Shown here piece after piece: positions 9,467-19,702 of a stretch of 64,000 bases of DNA (position 1 is its first letter; each line of letters starts with the position of its first letter). The position numbers were made by a program, and so were the translations under genes. The notes below the pieces were generated by a model. The model had not been told where the DNA came from and ran no database searches. It saw only the letters and a program-made list of their open reading frames with translations. The stretch is taken from positions 1-64,000 of the forward strand of contig NZ_RWKW01000016.1 in the NCBI RefSeq assembly GCF_003970795.1, given 5' to 3'. The stretch comes from Aquibium carbonis (GTDB lineage: Bacteria; Pseudomonadota; Alphaproteobacteria; Rhizobiales; Rhizobiaceae).

Positions 9467-9536
9467 CTAATCACTAATCACTAATCACTAATCACTAATC
9501 ACTAATCACTAATCACTATTCGCCACTCGCTATTCG
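9467..9536. repeat. Heptamer array: CTAATCA x7 then CTATTCG/CCACTCG/CTATTCG
   Basis: Seven perfect head-to-tail CTAATCA units (9467-9515) run in the same 7-bp phase into three degenerate units (9516-9536). The last unit contains the truA stop codon, so the array forms the end of truA. Such short-period arrays can change copy number by slippage. It is not a CRISPR: there are no spacers. Confidence 0.95.
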
Positions 9537-10282
9537 CTACCATACTCCACCGCTACCAGATAAAGCCCATCCGGCGGCGCGACCGGGCCGCAAGCGCGGC
9601 GGTCGCGGGCGTCGAGCGCGGCGCGCATGTCGGCCGGGGTCCAGGCGCCCTCGCCGACGCGTTTCAGGGAACCGACCATCGAGCGCACCTGGTTGTGCAG
9701 GAAGGATCGCGCCGAGGCACGGATCTCGATGATGTCGCCTGTCTGCTCGACGTCGAAACGGTCGAGCGTGCGCAGCGGGCTGTTGGCCTGGCACTGGACG
9801 GAACGGAAGGTGGTGAAGTCGTGCCGGCCCAGCAGCAGCCGGGCCGCCGCCTGCATGGCTGCCGCGTCGAGCCGCCTGGAAACCCACCAGGCATGGCCGC
9901 GCTCCAGTGCCAACGGTGCGCGACGATTGACGACGCGGTAGAGATAATGCCGCGCGGTGGCCGAGAAGCGGGCGTCGAAGTCGTCGGCCGCCTGCGCCGC
10001 AAGGGTGATCGCCACGCGCTCGCCGGCCAACTGCAGATGGGCGTTGATCGCGTCGCGCACCGTGTCGTCCGGCCAGTCCTTCGACAGGTCGACATGCGCC
10101 ACCTGCCCCGTTGCATGGACGCCGGCATCGGTGCGGCCGGCGCCGCGCAGCGTCACCGTCTCGCGGCAGAAAGCGAGGATGGCCTGCTCGATCGCCGCCT
10201 GCACGGTATGCTGGCCGGACTGACGCTGCCAGCCGGCATAGGCGCCGCCGTCATACTCGATGTCGAGCCGGTAGCGCGGCAT
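9530..10282 (-). CDS. truA: tRNA pseudouridine(38-40) synthase
   Basis: A 250-residue TruA that isomerises uridines 38-40 in the anticodon arm of many tRNAs. The catalytic Asp52 lies in [14 protein letters not shown], and the N-terminal [17 protein letters not shown] strand-loop is typical. The ATG at 10282 is chosen over the longer frame because it overlaps the upstream GNAT gene's stop (TGATG), the usual coupling in this cluster. The last two codons and the stop are made of heptamer repeat sequence, suggesting the C-terminal end was altered by the repeat. Confidence 0.95.
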   Translation of the reverse strand: MPRYRLDIEYDGGAYAGWQRQSGQHTVQAAIEQAILAFCRETVTLRGAGRTDAGVHATGQVAHVDLSKDWPDDTVRDAINAHLQLAGERVAITLAAQAADDFDARFSATARHYLYRVVNRRAPLALERGHAWWVSRRLDAAAMQAAARLLLGRHDFTTFRSVQCQANSPLRTLDRFDVEQTGDIIEIRASARSFLHNQVRSMVGSLKRVGEGAWTPADMRAALDARDRRACGPVAPPDGLYLVAVEYGSE

Positions 10283-10782
10283 CAGATCGCATCGAAGGCG
10301 CGGGCGTAGACGATCCGGCCGGATTGGGGCGCCTCTTCGAAGGCGATGGCCTGCAATGCGTCGCCCTGCCAAGTGCATTCGAAGCCCGCGGCGCGATCAT
10401 GGGTATAGCCGAAGCGGGCGTAGTAGGCGGGGTCGCCAAGCACCACCGACAGGCTCTCGCCCTGCGCCATCAACCGCAGGTGCCCCTCGCGAACCAGTTC
10501 CGTGCCAATGCCCACCTGCTGGTGTGCCGGGTCGACGGCCAGCGGCGCGAGTGAGACCGCCGGCGTCGACCACGCGCCGGTCACCACCTGGAGCCGCGAG
10601 AACAGCACGTGACCAAGAATCTCGCCGTGGCGCTCGGCGACCAGTTCCAGCACCACGTCGCCGTCGGCGACCAGCCTTTCGGCGAGGTTTGCCTCGTCGG
10701 GCCGCCCGAAGGCGCGTTCCTCGACGCCGCGGATCGCGGCGCGATCCTCCGGCTTGGCCGGTCGGATGATGAAGGCGCTCAT
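10282..10782 (-). CDS. GNAT-family N-acetyltransferase (YhbS-like)
   Basis: A 166-residue GNAT-fold acetyltransferase. The acetyl-CoA binding region is seen as [20 protein letters not shown] (about residues 81-100), followed by [11 protein letters not shown], which is typical of the YhbS-like group. The acceptor substrate is unknown. Its start overlaps the fmt stop by 4 bp (ATGA) and its stop overlaps truA by 1 bp, so fmt, this gene and truA are translationally coupled. Confidence 0.88.
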   Translation of the reverse strand: MSAFIIRPAKPEDRAAIRGVEERAFGRPDEANLAERLVADGDVVLELVAERHGEILGHVLFSRLQVVTGAWSTPAVSLAPLAVDPAHQQVGIGTELVREGHLRLMAQGESLSVVLGDPAYYARFGYTHDRAAGFECTWQGDALQAIAFEEAPQSGRIVYARAFDAI

Positions 10783-11714
10783 GTCAGACGGTCTCCCGGA
10801 ACCAGCTTGGCGCCGCGCAGGAACTCCACCGCAGCGAGCGGCTTGCCGCCCGCCCGCTGGACTTCGACGAGGCGCACGGCACCCTCGCCGCAGGCCACCG
10901 TCAAATGGCCGTCGAGAATGGCGCCCGGCGCGCCGGAACCGTCCGCGACGACCGAGCGCAACAGCTTCAGCCGTTCAGTCTTGCCGGCGATCTCGGCCTC
11001 GCACCAGGCGCCCGGAAAGGGAGAGAGGCCGCGGATGCGGCGATCGACCTTTGCGGCTGGACACGACCAGTCGATACGGGTCTCGGCCTTGTCGATCTTG
11101 CGGGCGTAGGTCACGCCCTCGCCGGGTTGGGGCGCGAGCGTCAGCGTTCCGGCCTCGATGGCGGCCAATGCCTCGACCATCAGGTCGGCGCCCGCCTGCA
11201 TCAGCGTATCGTGGAGTTCACCGGCCGTCATCTCAGGCAGGATCGGAACCGAGCGGTTCATGGCGACCGGGCCTGTGTCGAGGCCTTCTTCCATCTTCAT
11301 GATCATCATCGCGGTGGCCGCGTCGCCTTCCATGATGGCGCGCTGGATCGGCGCCGCACCGCGCCAGCGCGGCAGCGCGGACGCATGGCCGTTGAAGCAG
11401 CCGAGACGCGGCGCGTCGAGGATGGGGCTCGGCAGGAGGAGCCCGTAGGCGACGACCACCGCCACGTCGGCCCGTAAAGCGCAGAACGCTTCCTGTTCGG
11501 CGTCGCCCCTGAGGGATTTCGGCGTGCGGACCTCGATGCCCAACCGCTCGGCTTCGACGTGGACGGGCGATTTCGTCAGCTCGAGCCCGCGCCGACCTGC
11601 CGCGCGAGGCGGCTGGGTGTAGACCGCGACGACCTCATGCCCGGCCTCGACGAGGGCGCGCAGCGTCGGAACGGAAAAGTCTGGCGTGCCCATGAAGACG
11701 ATGCGAAGCGGCAT
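10779..11714 (-). CDS. fmt: Methionyl-tRNA formyltransferase
   Basis: A 311-residue Fmt that formylates initiator Met-tRNA using 10-formyl-THF. It has an N-terminal [11 protein letters not shown] segment, the catalytic region [17 protein letters not shown] (Asn and His of the active site), an aspartate in [10 protein letters not shown], and a C-terminal OB-like tRNA-binding domain (about 205-311). The start at 11714 gives the [13 protein letters not shown] beginning of the family; the longer frame is not conserved-looking. Overlaps the GNAT gene by 4 bp. It functions with def, whose gene lies upstream on the same strand. Confidence 0.96.
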   Translation of the reverse strand: MPLRIVFMGTPDFSVPTLRALVEAGHEVVAVYTQPPRAAGRRGLELTKSPVHVEAERLGIEVRTPKSLRGDAEQEAFCALRADVAVVVAYGLLLPSPILDAPRLGCFNGHASALPRWRGAAPIQRAIMEGDAATAMMIMKMEEGLDTGPVAMNRSVPILPEMTAGELHDTLMQAGADLMVEALAAIEAGTLTLAPQPGEGVTYARKIDKAETRIDWSCPAAKVDRRIRGLSPFPGAWCEAEIAGKTERLKLLRSVVADGSGAPGAILDGHLTVACGEGAVRLVEVQRAGGKPLAAVEFLRGAKLVPGDRLT

Positions 11715-11766
11715 GGTGGTCCGGCGCGTTGGCGAGCGGGTGAAAGGCCGAGCGCGGGGTGTGCGC

Positions 11767-11970
11767 TCATGCCCCCGCTTCAAACGGGTTTACGACCGCA
11801 AGGTCAAGTCCGTCGGAAACCCTGAGGTGGCGGGTGGCGCGTGGCGCATCGTTCAAAAGGCGGATCGCGGCGATCTTGGCGCCTCCGACACTGATCTCGG
11901 CCAATTGCCGAGTATCCATGATACCAGCGAACGCCGGCCCGGAAATCATGCGCCGCGCGCGCCGGATCAC
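11767..11970 (-). CDS. Possible 67-residue protein coupled to def
   Basis: An open frame of 67 codons fills the gap between def and fmt. Its GTG start overlaps the def stop by 4 bp (GTGA), the same coupling seen elsewhere in this cluster. The product (for example [20 protein letters not shown]) has no signal peptide, no membrane segment and no family I recognise. No separate ribosome site is visible. It could equally be noncoding sequence left by a lost gene. Confidence 0.3.
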   Translation of the reverse strand: MIRRARRMISGPAFAGIMDTRQLAEISVGGAKIAAIRLLNDAPRATRHLRVSDGLDLAVVNPFEAGA

Positions 11971-12497
11971 CCCAAGAGCTTGCCCGGCGGATTGTCCTTG
12001 GCGAGCTTCTTGAACTTGCGCACCACCATGTCCCGCTTCAGCCGGGAGATGTGGTCGATGAAAAGCACGCCGTTCAGATGGTCGATTTCGTGCTGCAGGC
12101 AGGTCGCCATCAGCCCGTCCGCGTCCATCTCCCTCTTCGTGCCTTCGCCATCGAGATAGCTCAGCCGGATCGCTGCTGGCCGCTCGACCTCGGCGTAGTA
12201 TTCGGGGATCGAAAGGCAGCCTTCCTCGTGCACGTTGCGCGCGTCGGAGACCGACAGGATCTGCGGATTGATGAAGACGTGCGGCGCGCGTTCCTCGTCC
12301 TCCTTGGAGAGATCGATGACAAGCATGCGCAGTGGAACGCCGACCTGAATCGCCGCCAGGCCGATGCCGGGGGCATCGTACATCGTTTCCAGCATGTCGG
12401 CCGCCAAGCGGCCGATGTCGGGATCGACCCGTTCGACGGGCTTGGAGACCTCGCGCAGGATCGGGTCGGGCAGGATGACGAGCGGCTTTATCGGCAT
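11967..12497 (-). CDS. def: Peptide deformylase
   Basis: A 176-residue Def that removes the N-formyl group from nascent proteins. All three family motifs are present: [10 protein letters not shown] (motif I), EGCLSIPE with the metal-binding cysteine (motif II), and QHEIDHLNG with two metal-binding histidines and the catalytic glutamate (motif III). The ATG at 12497 gives the usual [12 protein letters not shown] start. It begins the minus-strand def-fmt-truA group and is divergent from rmuC with about 100 bp between. Confidence 0.97.
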   Translation of the reverse strand: MPIKPLVILPDPILREVSKPVERVDPDIGRLAADMLETMYDAPGIGLAAIQVGVPLRMLVIDLSKEDEERAPHVFINPQILSVSDARNVHEEGCLSIPEYYAEVERPAAIRLSYLDGEGTKREMDADGLMATCLQHEIDHLNGVLFIDHISRLKRDMVVRKFKKLAKDNPPGKLLG

Positions 12498-12598
12498 GGT
12501 CTTCAGGTAATCGCTGCTCGGGAGAGCGTCAACTGGGATGAGCAACTTGTTCACGGTTTGGTCTTATGGTCGGCTTCCGAATCGGATAGGCTCGATCA

Positions 12599-13852
12599 AT
12601 GAACGATCTGCTCACGCTTCTCTCGGCGCCGCTCGGCCAGCTCGGGGCGACGACCATCACGCTGGGGCACGCGCTGGCGGGGATCGGCGCAGTCGTTTTG
12701 CTTCTGTTCATATGGCTGGCTCTCGGCCTGCGGCGGATGGGGCGGGCGCGGACGGACGCAGCCGAAGACGCGGCGCATGCGGCGCGCGAGGCCCAGGCGC
12801 GCCTGGTCGAGCTGACGCGGGTCCAGTCCGAGATGCAGGGCCGAATGGCGACCATCGCGGAGGTGTTCGGCTCGCGGCAGAACGAATTGAACAAGGCGAT
12901 CTCGGAGCGACTCGACGCGATGACCGGGCGCCTCGGCCAGACCATGACCGAGCAGACGAAGTCCACGCATGAGAGCCTGGCGAAGCTGCAGGAGCGGCTC
13001 GCGGTCATCGACACGGCGCAAGGCAACATCCAGACGCTCGCCGGCCAGGTGGTGCAGTTGCAGCATATCCTGTCCAACAAACAGACGCGCGGCGCCTTTG
13101 GCCAGTCGCGCATGGAAGCGATCGTCGCCGATGGGTTGCCATCGGGCGCCTACGAGTTTCAGGCGACGCTGTCGAACGGCAACCGGCCCGATTGCCTGGT
13201 GCGCATGCCCAACGGAGCGCCAGCGCTGGTCGTCGACGCAAAATTCCCGCTCGAAGCCTGGAACGCCATTCGTGCCGCAGCCGAAAGCGAGGGACCGGAA
13301 GGGCAGAAGACGGCCGCACAGGCCTTTCGCCGCGACATCGAGGTTCACATCAAGGCGATCGCCGAGAAGTACCTGATCAACGGGGAGACGCAGGAGACGG
13401 CCTTCATGTTCGTGCCGTCGGAATCGATCTTCGCCGAAATCCACGAGAACTTCGAAGCGCTGGTGCAGCGCGCCCACCGCGCCCGCATCGTCATCGTCTC
13501 GCCCTCGCTGCTGATGCTGTCGATCCAGGTGATCCAGTCCGTGCTGAAGGACGCGCGGATGCGCGAACAGGCGCACCTGATCCAGGGCGAGGTGATCCGT
13601 CTGATGGAGGACGTGGGCCGGCTCGACGAGCGGGTGCGCAAGCTCCAGGGCCATTTCGCGATGACGCAGCGCGACGTCGAGCAGATCCTGACGTCGACCG
13701 AGAAGGTGACGAAGCGCGGCCAGAGGATCGAAGCGCTGGAGTTTGGGATGGAACAGGCTGGCGGCATCAGCGCCGACGCCGAGACCACGCCGCAGGAGGT
13801 CCGTTCGCCGACCGGCTCGCTGCGGCTGCGGGTCGTCGACGGCGACGACTGA
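12599..13852 (+). CDS. rmuC: DNA recombination protein RmuC
   Basis: A 417-residue RmuC: an N-terminal membrane anchor (about residues 20-44), a long coiled coil (about 50-155) and a C-terminal nuclease-like RmuC domain (about 160-370) with motifs such as VVDAKFPLEAW and FVPSESIFAEI. RmuC proteins limit DNA rearrangement at inverted repeats in E. coli; the biochemical activity is inferred from the PD-(D/E)xK-like fold. Divergent from def and convergent with the second diguanylate cyclase, 8 bp apart. Confidence 0.93.
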   Translation: MNDLLTLLSAPLGQLGATTITLGHALAGIGAVVLLLFIWLALGLRRMGRARTDAAEDAAHAAREAQARLVELTRVQSEMQGRMATIAEVFGSRQNELNKAISERLDAMTGRLGQTMTEQTKSTHESLAKLQERLAVIDTAQGNIQTLAGQVVQLQHILSNKQTRGAFGQSRMEAIVADGLPSGAYEFQATLSNGNRPDCLVRMPNGAPALVVDAKFPLEAWNAIRAAAESEGPEGQKTAAQAFRRDIEVHIKAIAEKYLINGETQETAFMFVPSESIFAEIHENFEALVQRAHRARIVIVSPSLLMLSIQVIQSVLKDARMREQAHLIQGEVIRLMEDVGRLDERVRKLQGHFAMTQRDVEQILTSTEKVTKRGQRIEALEFGMEQAGGISADAETTPQEVRSPTGSLRLRVVDGDD

Positions 13853-13860
13853 AAAGAAAG

Positions 13861-15633
13861 TCAGGCGACTTTCACGTCGGTTTGGGGCGTTTGGCCCGGT
13901 GAGTGCACCATGATGCGGTTGCGGCCTGCGTGCTTGGCCTCGTAGAGCGCCACGTCGGCCCTGGCTGTGGCGGTCGACAGCGTGTCGTCGGCGGAGGCGA
14001 GATAGCCTCCGATGGACGTGGTAACGCGGATTTCGGTCCCGTCCGACAGCCTGATGCCCGAGCCGCGCAGCGCGTCGAGCAGGCGCCGGCCGGCCCGCAT
14101 CAGGTCGCCGGCGTCGCCGCGCACGAGCACCATGAACTCGTCACCGCCCCAGCGGGCGCAGTGGTCGCGCTCCTCCACCACGTCACGGATGCGCCTTGCA
14201 ACTTCGAGGATGACCTCGTCTCCGGCCATGTGGCCGCGCGAATCATTGATCGACTTGAAGAGATCCACATCCAGCAGGAGCAGGCCGACCGTCTCGCCGA
14301 CCTCCCGCGCAGCGGCGATTTCCATGTCGAATGTCGCAGTGAAGCCGCGCCGATTGGCGATCCCCGTCATGGAATCGAGAAAGGCCAACCGTTCGAGTTC
14401 GTCCGTACGCTGGCGAACCGTATCCTCGAGCCGCTCGGTGTTTTCGTGCACCGCCCTGGCCATGCGATCGAGGGCGGTGGTCAAGCGGCCAATCTCGTCA
14501 TCGTCATGCGAGGCCAGAGGCTGCCCATACTTGCCTTCCTCGATACGGCGCAACGCGCCCTCCGTCTGGGCGATGCGGTCCAGCACGCTGTGCTTGAAGA
14601 ACACGGTGATCAGCAAGGCCGCGACGATGATCGCGGAGGCGAGAAGTGCGCCGAGCGGCGCGAACAGCCCCCGTCCGACGATGGCGTCGACGTCCATGAC
14701 GGAGACGTTGAACCAGCCGAGACTGTCGAGATGGCCCACGCCCACCAGCATCGGACGGCCACCCATGTCGAGAACAGCGGTCGCGGCATCCGTGCGACCA
14801 GCGCGCAGATCGGCCATCATCGAGGCCAATAGGCCGCGATGCTCGGCCTTGTCGACGAGCTGGAAGACGGTGTTTCGCTCGGCCTCCTCCTTGGTGAGGC
14901 TCGCGAAATCGATCTTGCCGCGGTCGGCGATCGCCTGGATCGCGCCGGAGCCATCCACGAACAGCGTCTCGACGCCCTTTTGACCGGTGTTGACCACGTC
15001 GGCGACGAAGGCCGATAGATCGAGCCCGGTACCGATGACCGCGATGGGCTGGCCCTTCTGCTCCACGACGCAGTTGATCCAGACCTTCGTGACGGCCAGC
15101 GCGCGATCGTTGTTGACGTTCAGCCTGCACCCGCCGCCAAGGGCCAGGGTCTTGTAGAACCAGTCGTCGGAAGGCACCTCGCGAGACACCACGTATCGCG
15201 GGCGGTTCGGATCGGTGCCAGCGTTTCCGTCGCCGAAATAGTAGTGGCCCGATCCGGCGATGACGAGAAAGTAGCTGCGGTCGGCAAAGGCCGTGCGGAA
15301 ATGTTCGAGCGCATCCAGCCCGCGGGCCTTCTTGGCCGCGTGCTCTTCGTCCAGCGCCCAATCGCGGATGGTCGGCGAACGCGCCAGCGTTTCGGCGAGC
15401 GCCACTTCGCGCGCGAGGGGCCCGAGGCCGCGATAGCGGTCGTAGAGCACCTGCCGTTCGGCGAACAGGGTCGAAAGGCGGCCGCTGGTCGTGTCCACGA
15501 TCCAGACGAACGCCCCGAAAGCCGGCAGGGCCACGCCCACGAACAACGCAAGCGTAAGCGTCAGCACGCGCAGACGCAGGCTGCGCGAAAACGCGGCTCG
15601 CAGTCTGGTCACGCGTCGTTCGAGAAAGGACAT
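13861..15633 (-). CDS. Membrane diguanylate cyclase with periplasmic Cache-like sensor and HAMP
   Basis: A 590-residue signalling protein with a membrane segment (about 22-46), a large extracytoplasmic sensor (about 47-320, Cache-like, with a CHASE4-type alternative), a second membrane segment (about 325-350), a HAMP linker (about 350-402), a short coiled coil, and a GGDEF domain with the active motif GGDEF at 496-500. It should synthesise c-di-GMP in response to a periplasmic ligand. The RxxD inhibitory site is not intact (EERD at that position). The ligand is unknown. Nothing links it to an adjacent partner gene. Confidence 0.88.
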   Translation of the reverse strand: MSFLERRVTRLRAAFSRSLRLRVLTLTLALFVGVALPAFGAFVWIVDTTSGRLSTLFAERQVLYDRYRGLGPLAREVALAETLARSPTIRDWALDEEHAAKKARGLDALEHFRTAFADRSYFLVIAGSGHYYFGDGNAGTDPNRPRYVVSREVPSDDWFYKTLALGGGCRLNVNNDRALAVTKVWINCVVEQKGQPIAVIGTGLDLSAFVADVVNTGQKGVETLFVDGSGAIQAIADRGKIDFASLTKEEAERNTVFQLVDKAEHRGLLASMMADLRAGRTDAATAVLDMGGRPMLVGVGHLDSLGWFNVSVMDVDAIVGRGLFAPLGALLASAIIVAALLITVFFKHSVLDRIAQTEGALRRIEEGKYGQPLASHDDDEIGRLTTALDRMARAVHENTERLEDTVRQRTDELERLAFLDSMTGIANRRGFTATFDMEIAAAREVGETVGLLLLDVDLFKSINDSRGHMAGDEVILEVARRIRDVVEERDHCARWGGDEFMVLVRGDAGDLMRAGRRLLDALRGSGIRLSDGTEIRVTTSIGGYLASADDTLSTATARADVALYEAKHAGRNRIMVHSPGQTPQTDVKVA

Positions 15634-15804
15634 GTTGAGCGCACTGCTTCCAAACGTTTCGGCCGGCTCGTTCTCGGCGCAAAGCTATCGGGCATGGGTG
15701 TACGCGGCGTTAAGCGGACGACCGGAGAAGCACTGTTCACCGTCAGACACTCGCGCACGTTGCGGCCCCGGCCTATCTTGGGGCCAACGAAACAGGAGAC
15801 GGCA

Positions 15805-16860
15805 ATGGAACTCGGCCTCTACACGTTCGGCGACGTCGGCACCGACCCGGTCTCGGGACGCAGGACCGATCCGGCCGAGCGACTGAAGAACCTGCTCGAG
15901 GAGATCGAGCTCGCCGACCAGCTTGGCCTCGATGTGTTCGCGCTCGGCGAGCACCATCGCCCCGACTATGTCGTCTCCTCGCCCGCCACCGTGCTGGCCG
16001 CCGCCGCCGCGCGCACCAAGTCGATCCGGCTGTCGAGCAGCGTGACCGTCTTGTCATCGGAAGACCCGGTCCGCGTGTTCCAGCAATACGCAACGCTCGA
16101 CCTGATCTCGCAGGGCCGCGCGGAGATGATGGCGGGCCGGGGATCGTTCATCGAATCCTTCCCGCTGTTCGGCTACGACCTCAAGGACTACGACACGCTT
16201 TTCGCCGAGAAGCTGGAAATGCTGATCGCCTTGCGCAAGGACGAGCGGATTTCCTGGCCGGGCGGCAAGCACACGCCGCGGATCGACGACCGGGGTGTCT
16301 ATCCGCGGCCGCTGCAGGATCCGCTGCCGTTGTGGATCGCCATCGGCGGCACGCCGCAATCGGCGGCGCGCGCCGGCATGTACGGGCTGCCGCTGGCGCT
16401 GGCCATCATCGGCGGCGAGCCGGCCCGATTCGCGACCTTCTTCGACATCTACCGGAAGGCCGCGCGGCAGTTCGGCCACGACCCCGACACGCTGGCCACC
16501 AGCATCAACGTGCACGGCTTCGTTGGCGAAACGACGCAGGAGGCGGCCGACACCTTCTATCCGCCGGTGACCGACGTGATGAACCGGATCGGCCGCGAGC
16601 GCGGCTGGGGGCCGAGCGGCCGGCGCGAGTTCGATGCCTCGCGTAGCCCGCGCGGCGCGCTCTTCGTCGGCAGTCCCGCCGAGGTGACCGACAAGATCCT
16701 CGCCAACCACGAGATCTTCGGCAACACGCGCTTCCTGATCCAGATGGCGATCGGCGTCATGCCGCACGCCACGCTGATGAAGGCCATCGAACTCTTCGGC
16801 ACGAAGGTGGCGCCGGCCGTGCGCAAGGCCGTTGCGCAGAAGACGGGCGCGTCGGCCTAG
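15805..16860 (+). CDS. LLM-class flavin-dependent oxidoreductase
   Basis: A 351-residue bacterial luciferase-like TIM-barrel protein expected to use FMN. Family features include the N-terminal LGLYTFGD strand, [14 protein letters not shown] (about residues 50-63) and [13 protein letters not shown]. The ATG at 15805 follows AACAGGAGACGGCA, a good ribosome site, so the long open frame from 15244 is not used. The substrate is unknown. It lies 57 bp upstream of recR on the same strand. A second, clearly different LLM protein lies at 21402-22403 in the opposite orientation. Confidence 0.87.
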   Translation: MELGLYTFGDVGTDPVSGRRTDPAERLKNLLEEIELADQLGLDVFALGEHHRPDYVVSSPATVLAAAAARTKSIRLSSSVTVLSSEDPVRVFQQYATLDLISQGRAEMMAGRGSFIESFPLFGYDLKDYDTLFAEKLEMLIALRKDERISWPGGKHTPRIDDRGVYPRPLQDPLPLWIAIGGTPQSAARAGMYGLPLALAIIGGEPARFATFFDIYRKAARQFGHDPDTLATSINVHGFVGETTQEAADTFYPPVTDVMNRIGRERGWGPSGRREFDASRSPRGALFVGSPAEVTDKILANHEIFGNTRFLIQMAIGVMPHATLMKAIELFGTKVAPAVRKAVAQKTGASA

Positions 16861-16917
16861 GACGGGCAACGTTCCGCGCCGGTGTTTTCGCCACGATTTG
16901 TACGCTAGACAGGCACC

Positions 16918-17523
16918 ATGTCGAAGCGATTCGCCGGTCCCGAGATCGAACGCCTGATCCAGCTGCTCGCCAAGGTGCCGGGGCTCGGCCCCCGGTCTGC
17001 ACGGCGAGCGGCGCTGCACCTGATCAAGAAGAAGGAGCAGCTGCTCGGCCCGCTGACGGTCGCCATGGGCGACGCGCTGGACAAGGTGCGCATCTGCTCG
17101 ACCTGTGGCAATGTCGACACGACCGATCCCTGCACCATCTGCACCGATCCACGCCGCGACGACACGACGATCATCGTGGTCGAGGACGTCTCCGACCTGT
17201 GGGCGCTGGAGCGGACCGGGGCGATGAACGCGCGCTACCACGTGCTCGGCGGCACGCTGTCGCCGCTCGACGGTGTCGGGCCGGACGACCTGAACATCCG
17301 CAGCCTGGTCGACCGCGTGGCCAAGGGCGGGGTGAGCGAACTCATTCTCGCCGTCAACGCCACCGTGGAAGGCCAGACCACCGCGCACTACATCACCGAC
17401 CAGCTCGACGGGCTGGGGGTGAAGGTGACGCGGCTCGCGCATGGCGTGCCCGTGGGCGGCGAACTCGACTATCTGGATGAAGGAACCCTGTCGGCGGCGC
17501 TGAAGGCGCGGACCGCGTTTTGA
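16918..17523 (+). CDS. recR: Recombination mediator protein RecR
   Basis: A 201-residue RecR, which works with RecF/RecO to load RecA at gaps. It has the N-terminal helix-hairpin-helix ([19 protein letters not shown]), the four-cysteine zinc finger [16 protein letters not shown] (about 60-75), a Toprim domain with [12 protein letters not shown], and a C-terminal Walker B-like segment. In related alphaproteobacteria recR commonly follows dnaX and ybaB; here those genes are 5 kb away on the opposite strand. The downstream mltB-like gene begins 14 bp after its stop. Confidence 0.97.
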   Translation: MSKRFAGPEIERLIQLLAKVPGLGPRSARRAALHLIKKKEQLLGPLTVAMGDALDKVRICSTCGNVDTTDPCTICTDPRRDDTTIIVVEDVSDLWALERTGAMNARYHVLGGTLSPLDGVGPDDLNIRSLVDRVAKGGVSELILAVNATVEGQTTAHYITDQLDGLGVKVTRLAHGVPVGGELDYLDEGTLSAALKARTAF

Positions 17524-17537
17524 GGAGGAATGGCTCG

Positions 17538-18791
17538 ATGCGGATCACTTCGTCGCGCTTCGCACGAGCCTTCGCCGCAGGAGCGCTGTTGCTGGCGGCG
17601 CTCGCCCCTCTGCCCGCGGCCGGACAATCCATCGACCGGCAGTTCCGCGCCTGGCTCGACGCCGACCTTTGGCCGGCTGCGCAGTCGAACGGCGTGTCGC
17701 GCGCGACCTTCGACGAGGCGTTCAGGGGTGTCAGCCCGAACCTGAAACTGCCGGACCTGGTGCTGCCCGGGCAGAAGCCGCAGACCCCGAAGACGCAGCA
17801 CCAGGCCGAGTTCGGGTCGCCGGGGAACTATTTCGCTGAGAACACCGTGCGCGGCGTCAGCGCCGGCGGGCGGGCCCGCGCCGGGGCTCACGCCCGGACG
17901 CTCTCGGCGATCGAGGCGGCAACCGGCGTGCCGCCCGGCATCGTGCTCGCCATCTGGGGACGCGAATCCGGTTTCGGCCGCGCCAGGATTTCCTACGATG
18001 CCTTCGAGGTGCTGGGCACCAAGGCCTTTCTCGCCACCCGCAAGGCCATGTTCCGCGAGGAGGTGCTGGCCGCGCTGGTGATGGCCGAGCGGGGACGGAT
18101 CCCGCCGCGCTCGATGAAATCCTCCTGGGCCGGCGCGCTCGGTCAGCCGCAGTTCATGCCGAGCAACTACCTGAAATACGCCGTCGATGGCGACGGCGAC
18201 GGGCGCGCCGATATCTGGACCTCGGAGGCGGACACGCTGGCCTCGATCGGCAACTACCTGAAGGCGCATGGCTGGGTGCGCGGCCGCGACTGGGGTTTCG
18301 AAGTGACGGTGCCGGCCGCCGTGTCCTGCGCGCTGGAAGGCCCCGACCGCGGCAAGCCGATCGCCGACTGGGCGCGGATGGGCATCGAGCGCGTCGGCGG
18401 CCGTCCGTTTCCGGCGCACGAGCTGAAGGGCGAGGGTTACCTGATGATGCCGGCCGGCCGCAATGGCCCCGCCTTCCTCGTAACGCCGAACTTCTACGTG
18501 CTGAAGGACTATAACGAGAGCGACCTCTACGCGCTGTTCGTCGGACATGCCGGCGACCGCATCCAGTATGGCGACAGGACGTTCTCGAACGGCTGGGGCG
18601 CCGTGACCAAGCTCTACCGCTCCGACATCGCCGCCATGCAGCGAGGGCTGGAAAAGCTCGGCTACGACGTCGGCGGCGCTGACGGGTTGCCCGGCTTTCG
18701 CACGCGCCGCTCGATCGGCGACTGGCAGGCCCGGAACGGTCTGGCGCCGACCTGCTTCCCCGACCAGACGCTGGTGAACCGGCTGCGTTAG
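17538..18791 (+). CDS. Lytic murein transglycosylase, MltB family
   Basis: A 417-residue peptidoglycan-cleaving enzyme with a signal peptide (about 1-33, ending ALAPLPAAG), an SLT-like MltB catalytic domain with the catalytic glutamate in IWGRESGFG (about residues 142-150) and a C-terminal peptidoglycan-binding domain (about 355-417). Periplasmic by prediction; no lipobox was seen. The frame opens at a TTG at 17520, but AGGAGGA at 17523-17529 is 8 bp from the ATG at 17538, which is chosen. Probably co-transcribed with recR. Confidence 0.92.
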   Translation: MRITSSRFARAFAAGALLLAALAPLPAAGQSIDRQFRAWLDADLWPAAQSNGVSRATFDEAFRGVSPNLKLPDLVLPGQKPQTPKTQHQAEFGSPGNYFAENTVRGVSAGGRARAGAHARTLSAIEAATGVPPGIVLAIWGRESGFGRARISYDAFEVLGTKAFLATRKAMFREEVLAALVMAERGRIPPRSMKSSWAGALGQPQFMPSNYLKYAVDGDGDGRADIWTSEADTLASIGNYLKAHGWVRGRDWGFEVTVPAAVSCALEGPDRGKPIADWARMGIERVGGRPFPAHELKGEGYLMMPAGRNGPAFLVTPNFYVLKDYNESDLYALFVGHAGDRIQYGDRTFSNGWGAVTKLYRSDIAAMQRGLEKLGYDVGGADGLPGFRTRRSIGDWQARNGLAPTCFPDQTLVNRLR

Positions 18792-18800
18792 AATCCGGCG

Positions 18801-19640
18801 CTACGACTCGCCCTGGCCGAATCCCAACTCCGCAAACCGCGCGTCGAAGCGGTCCGGCTCCGGCACGTCGATGCCGAAATCGGCGGCGAGCGTCGCGCGC
18901 AGGTCGGCGGCGGTGGCGAAATGCACATGCCTTGACGCGCCACCCGTCTCGTGAACGATCAACCGGTCGTTCTTCAGCGCCAGCCGACCCTGCGGAAGCG
19001 CCCGAGCGGCCATGATCGTCGTCACGAACTGCGAGGCGGGCCATGTCGAGACGAAATGGCTCGAAACCAGATAGTCGACCTCGAAATGCTCCGTCAGGTC
19101 GAAGCGGAAGACGGTGCGCCACTCGCCGCCGATCTCGACCTGAAGGCGATGGTGGTCATCGGTCTCGATCAGGCGACAGGGCTCGTGCGGCGTCCGTTGC
19201 ACCATGCCCGCCGCCAGACGCAGCGGCGCGGTCTGCGTGACGCCGCCAAAGCCGACATCGGCAAGCCAGGTCGAACCGTCGAGCTCGACGCGCAGCAGCA
19301 TGTGGCTGCGCGGATTGAGCGTGTCGTCCGGCTGGTTCCACAAGACCCGGGCAGCAAGGCCGCTGACCTGAAAGCCGAGCGACGCCAGCACCTTCCAGAA
19401 CAGCGTGTTCTGCTCGAAGCAGTAGCCGCCGCGCCGCGCATGGACGAGCTTTTCCTCCAGTGACGGCAGATCGAGGCGAACCGGGCGGCCGAGGAAGGAA
19501 TCGAGGTTCTCGAAGGCGATCGCCCGTGGATGGAGGAGGTGCAGTTCCTGCAGCACGCCAAGCGTGGCCGTGCGCGGGCCGCAATAGCCGATCCGCGCGA
19601 AATAGGCATCGAGATCAGGTCCGTCGTCCGTCTGGCGCAT
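18801..19640 (-). CDS. Arylamine N-acetyltransferase
   Basis: A 279-residue NAT enzyme that transfers acetyl from acetyl-CoA to arylamines and hydrazines. The catalytic triad is complete: Cys74 in RRGGYCFEQN, His113 in NPRSHMLLRV and Asp128 in WLADVGFGG. The ATG at 19640 gives the normal length; the frame upstream runs through the neighbouring AI-2E gene and is not coding. Convergent with the transglycosylase, 9 bp apart. The physiological substrate is unknown. Confidence 0.95.
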   Translation of the reverse strand: MRQTDDGPDLDAYFARIGYCGPRTATLGVLQELHLLHPRAIAFENLDSFLGRPVRLDLPSLEEKLVHARRGGYCFEQNTLFWKVLASLGFQVSGLAARVLWNQPDDTLNPRSHMLLRVELDGSTWLADVGFGGVTQTAPLRLAAGMVQRTPHEPCRLIETDDHHRLQVEIGGEWRTVFRFDLTEHFEVDYLVSSHFVSTWPASQFVTTIMAARALPQGRLALKNDRLIVHETGGASRHVHFATAADLRATLAADFGIDVPEPDRFDARFAELGFGQGES

Positions 19641-19702
19641 CGTCGCATTCCTCCGCGCCGACGCACTAGAGGGAATTTGGGCGGGACGGAAGTCCCGTGC
19701 GC

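Noticed and set aside
9467-9536. Possible CRISPR array
   Set aside because: The 7-bp units are head to tail with no spacers and there are no cas genes in the window.
15244-15804. N-terminal extension of the LLM oxidoreductase
   Set aside because: It is antisense to the diguanylate cyclase, and a good ribosome site lies before the ATG at 15805.
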